The notes: generated from the letters alone by a model not told the origin. Positions 31,201 to 39,103 are shown, counted from the stretch's first letter. The stretch: DNA of 64,000 bases from Yersinia rohdei ATCC 43380 (GCF_000173775.1 NZ_ACCD01000006.1:1-64000), one strand, 5' to 3'. Made by a program: numbers and translations.

Positions 31201-33509
31201 TGGCTAAGAAGGTGATGGATATCGCGGCTGAAGGTGGCTATCTATTCGCCCAGGCAATGGAAGAAACCAGCCATGCAGAACAGCGCTGGAGTAGCCGCAA
31301 GTGGTGGGGGCGGAAGAAAACGCACCATAATGTTCAGTATTCAGCCAGCAATAAGGTCACGGAGTTTACGGCTGATGGAAATATCAGTCTGCTAAGTCGT
31401 GATGACAGCAGATATCAGGCCAGCAAAATCGCCGCAGGTCAAAATGCCAGGCTAACCAGTACGCACGGTAAAGTGATTTTTGAAGCAGTCAAAAATACTA
31501 CGTTTGAGCAAAAAACGACTTTATCGAAAGGTTTTTATATCAAACAAAGTGATAAGGGATATCAGGAAGAAAAATGGGTTTTGCCTAACATTCATACCGG
31601 TGGCGAATTAACCGTTGATGCGGCTCAAGGTATCAGCGCCGATATAAAAATCCAAAATGGCCAGTCATTGCGCAATGCCGTGATTGCACTCAGCCATACC
31701 CCCGGAAATCAATGGCTGAAAGATTTGAATCTGCGCGACGATGTGCAGTGGCAAAAAGTGATGGATGCCTACCACAGTTGGGATCACCGCAGCCAGCAAT
31801 TAAATCCGGTGGTTGCGGTCGTCATTGCCATTGCAGTGGCGGCGGCAACGGCAGGATCGGGGTTGGTTGCGGCGGCCGGAGCTGCAGCAGGCGGTGGGAT
31901 GGCCGGAGGCGCGGTGACGGCCGGAATGTCTTCTTTGGCATCGCAGGCGGCGGTATCGCTGGTGAATAATCAGGGGAATATCTCTAAAACCTTCAAAGAA
32001 TTAGGCAGTAAATCATCGGTGAAGTCGCTGGTGACCTCAATGGCGGTTGGCGGGGCGCTATCTGGATTTGATGCTGCCTTAGGTTTTGATAGCACTGCCA
32101 ACAGTGCCCATGCGGCTGAATTACCGCGCCTGAGCAATGGCGATTGGAGCAAGACTGCGCAGCGAGTTGCTGGTCAATCAATTATTCGTTCCAGCCTGGA
32201 TACTGGCATCAATGGCGGCAGCTTTAAAGATAATTTGGCCACGGCATTATTTGCCAATACTGGCGCTCAATTACATGCCGAAGGGGCGCATTTAATTGGT
32301 AATAACGGCCAGGTGTTAGGTGCGCCGGGTAAAGCACTGAGCCATGCATTGGTGGCCGGGGTAGCGGCTGAAATTGGCGGTGGTAGTGGCAATGGAGCCG
32401 CCGCCGGTGCACTGGCAGCAGAACTGGCCGGGGCAGTAATGGGCGAGAACTTTATTGGCACGCAGCACTGGCAGGCGAAATCTGAACGTCAGGCCCAGCT
32501 CGCCCGGTTCCTCGGTGGGGTGGTCGGTGCAGTCTTTACCGGCAAAGCCGAAGGGGCCTACAGCGGAGCCAATGCAGCTGAAGTTGCGTTTCGTTATAAC
32601 TATCTCAGTCACCATCAACAAAAACTGATGGAAGCTGAGATGAATGCCGCCAACACACTGGCAGATAAGGGGAAAGTATTTATTAAGTGGGGGGTAACCA
32701 GCGCTAAACAAGACGGTGCCTTTGCGGCGGGCATGGTTGCTGGTGTGCCAGAGGGGCTGTACGACAGCGGCGTTGAGTTGGTGGGGTTGTTGCAAGAGCC
32801 CAAACAAACCTTTATGGCACTGCGCGAGCTGATTAACAGCGATGATGCAGTAGGAACGGTGGCGCGAGGTATCAGGCAAGACTGGCTGGCGCGGATTGAC
32901 CGCATGGAAGCACATTATCAGCAAGCTGGCACCCGCGGTGCCTATGATTCAGGAAAAGAAGCGGGTAAGCTACTGGTAGAATATGGTGGCTATGCTACCG
33001 CAGCGGGTGGTATAGCGGCGGGTAGTACGCGCATAGCCAGCAAGCAGGTAAGGAAGTTTAGTGAACCAGGGATCGCGAGCGTAAGTCAGGCAACTACGGG
33101 CATTCGATGGGGGCAAGGCATTCGGCAGCAAGGTATGCCGTGGGAAAATTATGTAGGAACACAGCTTCCGGCTAATTCACGGTTGCCAGCGAATTTTAAG
33201 ACATTTGATTACTATAATCCTATTAGTCGAACTGCCATCAGCGTAAAAACCTTAGATACTACGACCGCGGCCAGAGTGGCAAATCCTAATCGGGTCTATT
33301 CGTCTCTTAAGGGTAACATTGATTCAGCTGCGAGATTTACGGATTACACATTAGATAATGTTCCTCTGAGTAGTAGCATGATTGGTTTTCGTGAATTGCG
33401 TGTGGCAGTGCCAACAGGAACTACACCAACACAATGGACTCAGATAAATCGAGCAATCGAATACGGTCAAGAACTAGGTGTGAAGGTCATTATAACAACG
33501 GTGAAGTAA
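28218..33509 (+). CDS. Two-partner-secretion haemagglutinin / CdiA-like contact-dependent inhibition protein
   Basis: A 1763-residue TpsA exoprotein. The start at 28218 has an AGGATGG ribosome site and begins a signal peptide (MAGFAYQRIVSWLLVYFTAV...PAIAA). The TPS/haemagglutination domain (~28-270) has 'NVIIANPNGLSCNGCGF' and 'LTTGRP'. A long beta-helical repeat region follows. A Gly/Ala-rich hydrophobic stretch at ~1195-1250 ('AVVIAIAVAAATAGSGLVAA') marks a DUF637-like region, then the pretoxin module with 'YNYLS' near 1460, reminiscent of the VENN junction. The last ~130 residues are a toxin tail: 'GMPWENYVGTQLP', 'FKTFDYYNP' and 'AISVKTLD' could form a PD-(D/E)XK-type nuclease site like that of the CdiA-o11 EC869 toxins (inference). 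It is short for a CdiA and has no TpsB partner in the window. The immunity gene follows after eight bases. Confidence 0.85.
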   Translation: MAGFAYQRIVSWLLVYFTAVQPLHPAIAAGIQPDNPQTQVQIHNEILVVNIATPNTAGVSHNRYRDFNVPPAGAVLNNANATLHTAQTPYLAANPHLTGNSAQLIINEVTSRQPSLLDGSLRVFGQKANVIIANPNGLSCNGCGFSNMEGITLTTGRPMLNRLGELDRLNVVGGEITVDDKGLRSFHQQDTTLISRTLNLKGKIYANQLDIILGANRINYQNGHIQPVPVSRATPALALDTSVLGGMYTDRIRLVSTEKGMDANLNNIVSNQGDITIDIAGDITSGNITAKKDLNITSKNTSVSVGSKLLSGRDITLVNTKLNNFGQINSEGDIRIFSDKVYNTGGSAKLHAKNQMWIQKDAEGNKTTLIENKSGTIKTDNSDLIIRTEKLDNSRQIFSTDWEALTPDSTHAQIYDYSIPYDPSFIDTGEISEDQLPDSFPSEWFDTATLRVIHALSVQLLYKVNTERSLYQITEMTPAATIYSGDNLYINATQLTNTISNINAKKDIFLTGKDFLNSSYSGWIKDEFIDYMVWNGMHHSNSSREEYWHSIWTESEKYNGAITTDGNVVFDFSNNIKFYPLASENLVTDGSGFVLKEPKQPVVKGNNILLHANTISGNDLIQARGDVTFIADDIINLNDAYLRGEDISITALNDINAVRGEIAGRDVMLLSRKGNIKFKQDYDSKHYLQPDQHRVISQINAKRDFSATAGNSISLTDTLLHPANNIYFLANNDINITHSKDLLDEMHGGKIFNREQSIQILNTLFSLPGKLKSHQDITFNAGNNLTLHGITLESGQDINLHAARDIDLSPRDISFNFDRPPSEDFFRPEDDYQLFSVASRTPELSAQINAKGNVLINAGRNILAQATKISADNNINLLAGKDIQLAAVRYSGIDDLDGGQRQDRHIVTRLHAGKALNVAANHQLLGYGAELTSGDDMTLTSGSNMRFESLLNEQHQGGGDNFSFNKLQQPTRLNSGGILTLISNGSILFQATQLMAKKVMDIAAEGGYLFAQAMEETSHAEQRWSSRKWWGRKKTHHNVQYSASNKVTEFTADGNISLLSRDDSRYQASKIAAGQNARLTSTHGKVIFEAVKNTTFEQKTTLSKGFYIKQSDKGYQEEKWVLPNIHTGGELTVDAAQGISADIKIQNGQSLRNAVIALSHTPGNQWLKDLNLRDDVQWQKVMDAYHSWDHRSQQLNPVVAVVIAIAVAAATAGSGLVAAAGAAAGGGMAGGAVTAGMSSLASQAAVSLVNNQGNISKTFKELGSKSSVKSLVTSMAVGGALSGFDAALGFDSTANSAHAAELPRLSNGDWSKTAQRVAGQSIIRSSLDTGINGGSFKDNLATALFANTGAQLHAEGAHLIGNNGQVLGAPGKALSHALVAGVAAEIGGGSGNGAAAGALAAELAGAVMGENFIGTQHWQAKSERQAQLARFLGGVVGAVFTGKAEGAYSGANAAEVAFRYNYLSHHQQKLMEAEMNAANTLADKGKVFIKWGVTSAKQDGAFAAGMVAGVPEGLYDSGVELVGLLQEPKQTFMALRELINSDDAVGTVARGIRQDWLARIDRMEAHYQQAGTRGAYDSGKEAGKLLVEYGGYATAAGGIAAGSTRIASKQVRKFSEPGIASVSQATTGIRWGQGIRQQGMPWENYVGTQLPANSRLPANFKTFDYYNPISRTAISVKTLDTTTAARVANPNRVYSSLKGNIDSAARFTDYTLDNVPLSSSMIGFRELRVAVPTGTTPTQWTQINRAIEYGQELGVKVIITTVK

Positions 33510-33517
33510 TTTTAATT

Positions 33518-34018
33518 ATGGAACAGCCAGATAAGAAATTTTGGGCTTACGCGAAGACCAATAAGGATTTTGTATTTATTGAAACATATTCAGGATATTG
33601 GAATTGCCTTCCAGATCCAGAAGGGAAGCAATTTAATCTACTTGCTTCATCTGAAGATGAAACTATAGGCCATGCTATCGTTGAAGCCTTAGCTGCAAGT
33701 CGTTTTCTTCATCCTAAAGATTACCCTGATTTTTTTGATATCAGGGGGCGGGTTGTACCGCAATATGAAGAATGGGTTAAGTCGATCATGGACGAATATG
33801 GCTATAAAACTAAACGAGCCATGTTTAACGGCATGAAAAGCTGCGGTATAGAAAGCCAGAACGGAATGATCACATTGCGTCCCTCTTACCACGAAAAACT
33901 GGAAGCATGGAGTGGCAAAGGGATCACTGAAGCTGATTATGTAGTGATCTCAGCCAACAGCCCCCCAGCTAATATTGGTGCGGCACTGCGATTGGCTCTT
34001 AGTCGTTGCAAAGGGTGA
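33518..34018 (+). CDS. CdiI-type immunity protein for the intact CdiA-like toxin (module 1)
   Basis: A 166-residue cytosolic protein directly after the toxin tail, the standard place for a cognate immunity gene. The start at ATG 33518 is preferred over the longer frame from 33434, which runs inside the toxin gene. It has no signal peptide. It is a clear paralogue of the protein at 36195-36683: shared 'YGYKTKR/YGCKTKR', 'FxGMKxC' and an identical '[14 protein letters not shown]' tail. Role as immunity protein is inferred from position and the paired paralogy of toxin and partner. Confidence 0.8.
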   Translation: MEQPDKKFWAYAKTNKDFVFIETYSGYWNCLPDPEGKQFNLLASSEDETIGHAIVEALAASRFLHPKDYPDFFDIRGRVVPQYEEWVKSIMDEYGYKTKRAMFNGMKSCGIESQNGMITLRPSYHEKLEAWSGKGITEADYVVISANSPPANIGAALRLALSRCKG

Positions 34019-34019
34019 T

Positions 34020-34277
34020 ATTGAGCTTACCCAGCTACCGAAAATAACGAGCTATTCTCAACATGCACTAGAACAAATAGCGGGAAGAGATGGTGGTATA
34101 GGGGTAAGTAAAAGTGCAATGGATAGTGCTTGGGTTAATCCATTGAAAATCGAGTATATCCCATCAAAATATGGGACAACATTTAGATATACAGGTAGTG
34201 ATGCAGTTATTGTCGTCAATAAAGAAGGAAGAGTGGTTACAGGCTGGGATAAGTTATCTGCGGGAACTGCAAAATGA
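34020..34277 (+). pseudogene. Displaced CdiA toxin-tail fragment, possible BECR-type RNase (module 2)
   Basis: An in-frame fragment with no credible start of its own; it begins right after the module 1 immunity stop. About 85 residues contain 'ITSYSQHALEQIAGRDG' and 'RYTGSDAVIVVNKEGRVVTG'. This His/Arg plus 'vvvn..g.vvT' pattern resembles small BECR-fold polymorphic toxins (DUF4258/Ntox-like); that match is from memory and uncertain. Its stop overlaps the start of the next small gene (ATGA), as in a toxin-immunity pair. It probably becomes expressed only if recombined onto cdiA. Confidence 0.55.
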
Positions 34278-34525
34278 ATGAGAATCTAAATCGGCATCAG
34301 CAGAATTTAATCACCGCTTTATGTAATATTAGTGAAGCTTCCAAACAATCACTTGCCGAGAAAGCTATTGCTGAAACGCTGATATTAAATGAGCTCGAAG
34401 AGCTGTGTAGCTTAATATCTAATGAGTATATGTTGAATGGTATTACCGAAAATTTTGAACCCAATGACTATGGAAGAGAACTTGAAGATCTGTTGGATAT
34501 TGTGAATAGGAGGAGATTGAAATAG
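34274..34525 (+). CDS. Putative immunity protein of displaced module 2
   Basis: An 83-residue, mostly helical acidic protein ('KAIAETLILNELEELCSLIS', 'YGRELEDLLDIVNRRRLK'). Four-base overlap with the toxin fragment upstream implies translational coupling and suggests it is the cognate immunity protein. I do not recognise the family. The 110 bases after it (34526-34634) are AT-rich without a recognisable feature. Confidence 0.6.
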   Translation: MNENLNRHQQNLITALCNISEASKQSLAEKAIAETLILNELEELCSLISNEYMLNGITENFEPNDYGRELEDLLDIVNRRRLK

Positions 34526-34634
34526 CTATTGTGGTGTTCATTGCCCAAATAGTAACGTTCACAATAATAAATCATTTATCAATACGCCTAATGAGAACAT
34601 TTTTACTACTTTAGTTATTAAAGGTAGTTCGTTT

Positions 34635-34686
34635 AGCCGGGGCAGTAATGGGCGAGAACTTTATTGGCTCGCCGCACTGGCAGGCG
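34635..34686 (+). pseudogene. Short duplicated fragment of the cdiA pretoxin region
   Basis: AGCCGGGGCAGTAATGGGCG and the following bases up to CACTGGCAGGCG match cdiA 32426-32474 almost exactly, then the sequence jumps. It is a recombination scar at the left edge of module 3. Confidence 0.8.
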
Positions 34687-34693
34687 CAACTTA

Positions 34694-35150
34694 TGCCACT
34701 TCGGTGGGTGGAATAGCAGCGGGTAGTACGCGCCTTGCCAGCAAGCAGGTCAAGAAGTTTAGTACGAGAGGAACAACGGCCGTTGTTGATGCATATAGTC
34801 CACTGAATAAGGGCCCTCTAATAGAGCAAATTTCAGGGACTTTTAGAGGCGGTAGTTACAAGGAAAATATTACTACTAAACCCACAACGTTATATAGAGT
34901 CTATGGTGGGAGCTCTGGAGAATTAAGTGCTATTGGACCAGAGGCCAAACCTACAGGACCAGTTCAATCAATCATTGATAGTGCTTTGGATCCTAAGTGG
35001 GGAAATACTGCGACTAAAATTGTAGAAATAAGGGTTCCTACTGGAGTTAAATTTTATGAAGGAACTGCTGCTCAACAATCAGGTTTAGTTGGTGGTGGTA
35101 ATCAAGTTTATATCCCTGGAAAGGTGAGTACATCATGGATAGTAAAATAA
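34694..35150 (+). pseudogene. Displaced CdiA toxin-tail fragment (module 3)
   Basis: The first ~65 bases match cdiA 32996-33062 (GGTGGAATAGCAGCGGGTAG type pretoxin sequence), then a different toxin begins. An open frame starts at a GTG at 34704 (148 residues). The unique part reads 'TTLYRVYGGSSGELSAIGPE' and ends 'GGGNQVYIPGKVSTSWIVK'. I do not recognise the family with confidence; an ADP-ribosyltransferase- or glycohydrolase-like fold is possible but unproven. It lacks secretion domains, so it is an orphan cargo tail. Confidence 0.6.
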
Positions 35151-35386
35151 TGCCTTTATATATATGGGAAAAAATTAGTTCTTTCCAATCGATTGGTGAA
35201 TTTAATAGATTTCAAGAATGGATTTATACTCAACTTAAGAATGAAATTGTAACCGAAGTCCCAGTAGCTGCATATTATGCAAGTGAAAATTTTCATGAGC
35301 GTTGGTTTCGAAAAGCCTCTGGTGAAATTTGGCGTTTAGTTGATCCGGATTTTCCTTTTCTAGGATATTGGGGGCCAGTTAGATGA
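35135..35386 (+). CDS. Putative immunity protein of displaced module 3
   Basis: An 83-residue protein with 'EFNRFQEWIYTQL', 'NFHERWFRKASGEIWRLVDP' and 'FPFLGYWGPV'. The ATG at 35135 has a GGTGAG site; the alternative ATG at 35150 overlaps the toxin stop as TAATG. Either way it is coupled to the toxin fragment and is presumably its immunity partner. No family is assigned. Confidence 0.65.
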   Translation: MDSKIMPLYIWEKISSFQSIGEFNRFQEWIYTQLKNEIVTEVPVAAYYASENFHERWFRKASGEIWRLVDPDFPFLGYWGPVR

Positions 35387-35464
35387 TGGGATAATTGTGG
35401 GTTTATTAATCAAATATCCCCGCTAAAAAATAGGAATGTTAAGGTTGTACTTGCCCACGCCACA

Positions 35465-35523
35465 TCAGACTTCCGGCATGCTACGGCCATAGTAGATTTC
35501 TTGCATTTCTTTATATAACAGGC
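35465..35523 (-). pseudogene. Stray copy of the 3' end of speD
   Basis: On the minus strand these bases encode [19 protein letters not shown] and a stop. This is the C-terminus of SpeD with two differences from the intact gene (RNVPEV at 36770). Homology to the intact locus extends through the downstream terminator-like sequence (about 35424-35464 against 36722-36769). It marks an earlier junction of the CDI locus with a diverged speD, now buried inside the array. Confidence 0.9.
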
Positions 35524-36198
35524 GGTATTGTTGCTGGTGTGCCAGAGGGACTGTACGACAGCGGCGTTGAGTTAGTGGGAATGCTGCAAGAACCCAAACA
35601 GACTTTTATGGCACTGCGCGAGCTGATTAACAGCGATGATGCAGTAGGATCGGTGGCGCGAGGTATCAGGCAAGACTGGCTGGCGCGGATTGACCGCATG
35701 GAAGCACACTACCAGCAAGCTGGCACCAGCAGTGCCTATGATTCAGGAAAAGAAGCGGTAAGCTACTGGTAGAATATGGTGGCTATGCCACCGCGGCGGC
35801 AAGGCATTCGGCAGCAAGGTATGCCGTGGGAAAATTATGTAGGAACACAGCTTCCGGCTCATTCACGGTTGCCAGCGAATTTTAAGACATTTGATTACTA
35901 TAATCCTATTAGTCGAACTGCCATCAGCGTAAAAACCTTAGATACGACAACCGCGGCCAGAGTAGCGAATCCAAGGCAAATCTACAGTTCACTGAAAGGG
36001 AATATTGACGCGGTGGCTGAGTTTAAGCGCCATAGCCTTCTAGGAAAATTAATTGATTCTTCATTGATTACTCATAGAGAAATCCAGTTAGCTGTACCGG
36101 CGAATACCACTACAGCACAATGGCTGGAAATAAACCGGGCTATTAAATATGGGAATAGTCAAAATGTAAACCTTATGGTGACGCAGGTGAAAGGATGA
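35524..36198 (+). pseudogene. Displaced, frame-disrupted CdiA pretoxin plus toxin tail (module 4)
   Basis: 35524-35792 matches cdiA 32737-33003 closely (VPEGLYDSGVELVGMLQEPK), but a missing G near 35757 shifts the frame to a stop at 35772. A ~110-base deletion then joins it to the toxin domain. The toxin frame (35776-36198) is a paralogue of the intact CdiA tail: the first ~185 bases are nearly identical ('GMPWENYVGTQLP', 'FKTFDYYNPISRTAISVKT') and the rest has diverged. Such an orphan tail can replace the active one by recombination. Confidence 0.85.
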
Positions 36199-36683
36199 AA
36201 TTTAATCAAGATCAGGATTATTGGGCTTGCTGCTATTGCAATAATAAATTTTTGCTGATTGAAACGCTGTCTGGGTTGGGTATGGTTGGGTCAGACTCAC
36301 TCTTCCCGCCTCATTTTTTACCCCCAGATGCAGATGACCACAGTATCGGGGAAGCGGTTTTGACTGCGCTGTCAAACAGCCGGACATTATCGCTTGAAGA
36401 GTACTCAAACTTTTTTAATCTTGAAAAGAGCCAGGAGCGATACACTGACTGGGTAGCGATGCTGATGGAGCACTACGGTTGTAAAACCAAAAGAACCTTA
36501 TTCAAAGGTATGAAAAACTGTTCTATTCATTGCATTAATGGTGAGATTACCATTTCTCCCAGCCGCCATGTAAAACTGGAAGCCTGGGATGGTATAGGAG
36601 GTGATGTCACTTTGTCCGCCAATAGCTCCTGTGCTGAAATTGGTGCGGCACTGCGATTGGCTCTTAGTCGTTGCAAAGGGTGA
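36195..36683 (+). CDS. CdiI-type immunity protein of displaced module 4
   Basis: A 162-residue paralogue of the immunity protein at 33518-34018. It overlaps the orphan toxin stop (ATGA) and has a GTGAAAGG ribosome site. The middle of the protein has diverged from its paralogue, as expected for a changed toxin specificity, but the last 50 bases of the two loci (36639-36688 and 33974-34023) are identical. It should protect against the module 4 toxin and not necessarily against the intact CdiA tail. Confidence 0.8.
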   Translation: MKFNQDQDYWACCYCNNKFLLIETLSGLGMVGSDSLFPPHFLPPDADDHSIGEAVLTALSNSRTLSLEEYSNFFNLEKSQERYTDWVAMLMEHYGCKTKRTLFKGMKNCSIHCINGEITISPSRHVKLEAWDGIGGDVTLSANSSCAEIGAALRLALSRCKG

Positions 36684-36716
36684 TATTGCGCACCCGACTT
36701 ACCCAGCTACCTTAAC

Positions 36717-36742
36717 CCAAAATCCCGGTAAAAAACCGGGAT
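36717..36742 (-). terminator. Terminator of the speE-speD operon
   Basis: On the minus strand ATCCCGG-TTTTTTA-CCGGGAT is followed by TTTTGGG. It lies 28 bases beyond the speD stop and also faces the end of the CDI array. Confidence 0.7.
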
Positions 36743-36769
36743 GCTAAATTTGAAGTTACCCACAGCTCA

Positions 36770-37564
36770 TCACACTTCTGGCACATTCCGGCCATAGTAG
36801 ATTTCCTGCATTTCTTTATATAACAGGCGGGTAATGCGCTCTCTTTCTTCTGCGCTAAGTTCTTCGGGCTTGGCATTAAACAGATAATGCTTTAAATCGA
36901 AATCTTTCAGCATCATCTTGGTATGGAAGATATTTTCTTGGTAAACATTCACATCCATCATGTGATAAAGCGACTTCATATCATCAGACATAAAGTTCTG
37001 AATCGAGTTGATTTTGTGATCGATAAAATGTTTCACACCATTGATATCACGGGTAAAACCGCGCACGCGGTAATCCATAGTGACAATATCGGATTCCAAT
37101 TGGTGGATAAGGTAATTCAGTGCTTTCAGTGGTGAAATAACGCCACAGGTAGAAACTTCAATATCTGCCCGAAAAGTACATAACCCCGCTTCAGGATGGC
37201 TTTCCGGATAGGTATGAACACAGATATGGCTTTTGTCCAGATGAGCGACAACTGCATTTGGCAGTGGGCCTGGGTGCTCGGAGGTATCAACATCGCGGGG
37301 GTCGACCGGCTCTTCGCTGACCAGAATGGTAACACTGGCCCCTTGAGGGTCGTAATCCTGGCGGGCAATATTCAAAATATTAGCGCCAATGATCGAGCAG
37401 GTTTCGCTTAAGATCTCGGTTAAGCGGTTGGCGTTATACTGTTCGTCAATGTAGGCGATATAGCCATCGCGGTCGTCTGCGGTTTTGGCATAACAAATAT
37501 CGTAAATACAAAAACTCAGGCTTTTGGTCAGGTTGTTGAAGCCATGTAGTTTAAGCTTGGACAA
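36770..37564 (-). CDS. speD: S-adenosylmethionine decarboxylase proenzyme
   Basis: SpeD makes decarboxylated SAM, the aminopropyl donor for spermidine. The 264 residues equal the E. coli length. Autocatalytic cleavage to generate the pyruvoyl group is expected at Lys-Ser in '[15 protein letters not shown]' near residue 112. 'GPLPNAVV' and '[16 protein letters not shown]' are conserved in the gram-negative class. The gene follows speE by 24 bases in one operon. Confidence 0.96.
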   Translation of the reverse strand: MSKLKLHGFNNLTKSLSFCIYDICYAKTADDRDGYIAYIDEQYNANRLTEILSETCSIIGANILNIARQDYDPQGASVTILVSEEPVDPRDVDTSEHPGPLPNAVVAHLDKSHICVHTYPESHPEAGLCTFRADIEVSTCGVISPLKALNYLIHQLESDIVTMDYRVRGFTRDINGVKHFIDHKINSIQNFMSDDMKSLYHMMDVNVYQENIFHTKMMLKDFDLKHYLFNAKPEELSAEERERITRLLYKEMQEIYYGRNVPEV

Positions 37565-37588
37565 TTTAGTTCACCTCCTTACGGATTA

Positions 37589-38452
37589 TCAACGTTTGGC
37601 CGTTAAGGCATCCAGCAGATACTGCGGCAAAGCAAAGCTACCGACATGAATGGCTGGGTTATAGTAGCGGCAGGTCAGGCCTGCGGCAGCAAAACGCTGT
37701 TGTAATGTAGTGATATCCAATTGACGCAATTGCGGGTTTTGAGTCGCCCAAGCAAAGGTCATGATACCACCGTAATAGGTCGGAATTGCCGCCTGATAAA
37801 AGCTGACATCACTGAAATAGTGGCTAAGCTTATTATGGCTATCAACGGCTTCAGCTTGTTGCAGGAAACACACCCCATTTTGGGCTACAAAGATGCCGCC
37901 TTCATTCAGGCTACGGGCGCATCCTTGGTAAAAGTCAGAGGTAAACAGACTTTCCCCTGGGCCGATGGGATCGGTACAGTCAGAAATAATAACGTCAAAT
38001 TTTTCAGTGGTTTGATTGACGAAATTGACACCATCATCAATAACTAATTTGAACCGGGGATCGTCATAGGCTCCCGCGCTATGATTGGGTAAGTACTGGC
38101 GACAGAATTCAACAACACCGGCATCAATTTCTACCATAGTGATGTGTTCAATATTCTTGTGGCGACTAACTTCACGCAGCATCGCGCCGTCACCACCACC
38201 AATAATCAGCACCTTTTTCGCCTGACCGTGGGCCAGTAAAGGGACGTGCGTCATCATTTCGTGATAAATAAATTCGTCACGTTCGGTGGTTTGTACCACG
38301 CCATCCAACGCCATGACTCGGCCCAGCACTGGGTTTTCAAAAATCACCAGATCCTGATGCTCGGTTTTTTCGCGGTACAGTATATTTTCTACTGAAAAAT
38401 ACTGGCCGAAGTTGGCATGTAATGTTTCATACCATAGTTCTTTCTGTGACAT
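37589..38452 (-). CDS. speE: Spermidine synthase
   Basis: SpeE transfers an aminopropyl group from decarboxylated SAM to putrescine. '[18 protein letters not shown]' is the SAM-like cofactor motif, and '[18 protein letters not shown]' carries the catalytic Asp. The frame extends to 38542, but ATG 38452 ([11 protein letters not shown]), with GGAGAAG upstream, gives 287 residues, matching E. coli (288). It is transcribed ahead of speD. Confidence 0.96.
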   Translation of the reverse strand: MSQKELWYETLHANFGQYFSVENILYREKTEHQDLVIFENPVLGRVMALDGVVQTTERDEFIYHEMMTHVPLLAHGQAKKVLIIGGGDGAMLREVSRHKNIEHITMVEIDAGVVEFCRQYLPNHSAGAYDDPRFKLVIDDGVNFVNQTTEKFDVIISDCTDPIGPGESLFTSDFYQGCARSLNEGGIFVAQNGVCFLQQAEAVDSHNKLSHYFSDVSFYQAAIPTYYGGIMTFAWATQNPQLRQLDITTLQQRFAAAGLTCRYYNPAIHVGSFALPQYLLDALTAKR

Positions 38453-38567
38453 GTTCGGGGCTTCTCCTTCGCAGTAACAGCCATGAAAAATGGGGGCAAC
38501 ATAATAGCCAACTCTGCCAGCGGTTGCACGGCAGAATTTCAAGCTGACAGCGTCATTATGAGGTCGG

Positions 38568-38936
38568 TTAGTTAGCGTAGGCCAATAAACTTAAAGAGTC
38601 ACGAGCCAGAGACTTGCATTTGGTAGGAACGGGGATGGCAATACCACGCAAATCGCGATAACTCTCTTCACCCAATGCTTTCATATTAAAGCTATTGTAG
38701 TTGCGTAGATCCCAGCGATTTTGTTGAGCAAAATAAACAATCGCTCGTTGGATTTCATTATTGGGTAACTCGTTATAACCACAGTCATTTTTCAGATAGA
38801 CAAATACTGCAGTCAGATCAGCAAGATCTTCTGCTTCAGATTCACTTAATGCAGAACTGGCAGATGAGAATCCGCACAGAGTAAGCAGCAGCATTACTAA
38901 CGTTGTTCTTTTCATGGTGAAAATAGGCTTATTCAT
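38568..38936 (-). CDS. yacC: Periplasmic YacC, PulS/OutS-like pilotin family
   Basis: A 122-residue protein with a signal peptide ([18 protein letters not shown]) and the mature motif '[20 protein letters not shown]'. Two mature Cys residues (NDCGY, TKCKS) probably form a disulfide. It is collinear with E. coli YacC, which resembles secretin pilotins; no secretin is encoded nearby. The start could be 38936 or the second Met at 38915; neither has a strong ribosome site. Confidence 0.88.
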   Translation of the reverse strand: MNKPIFTMKRTTLVMLLLTLCGFSSASSALSESEAEDLADLTAVFVYLKNDCGYNELPNNEIQRAIVYFAQQNRWDLRNYNSFNMKALGEESYRDLRGIAIPVPTKCKSLARDSLSLLAYAN

Positions 38937-39008
38937 TGTTAAGAGACGTTATCACACTGTGAAGTCTGGGTATATGCGGGATTGATTCACAGTGTGATTG
39001 ATTGCATC

Positions 39009-39039
39009 TTGACCTTCCCGCTAGGGGAGGGTTTATGCT
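39009..39039 (+). promoter_or_regulatory. CueR-type copper promoter of cueO
   Basis: A -35 TTGACC (39009-39014) and -10 TATGCT (39034-39039) are separated by 19 bp, the overlong spacing of MerR-family promoters. The spacer holds an almost perfect dyad ACCTTCCC-N5-GGGAGGGT (39012-39032) matching CueR sites of copA and cueO. The -10 ends 64 bases before the cueO ATG. Confidence 0.88.
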
Positions 39040-39103
39040 CTGGATAAACCTATTTTTGTGCCCTGTCGGCATTTACTTACTGACCATCAGAATGGAGACG
39101 ACC

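Noticed and set aside
35524-35800. Programmed frameshift in module 4
   Set aside because: The shift is a simple loss of one G relative to cdiA, followed by a larger deletion; no slippery sequence or structure seen.
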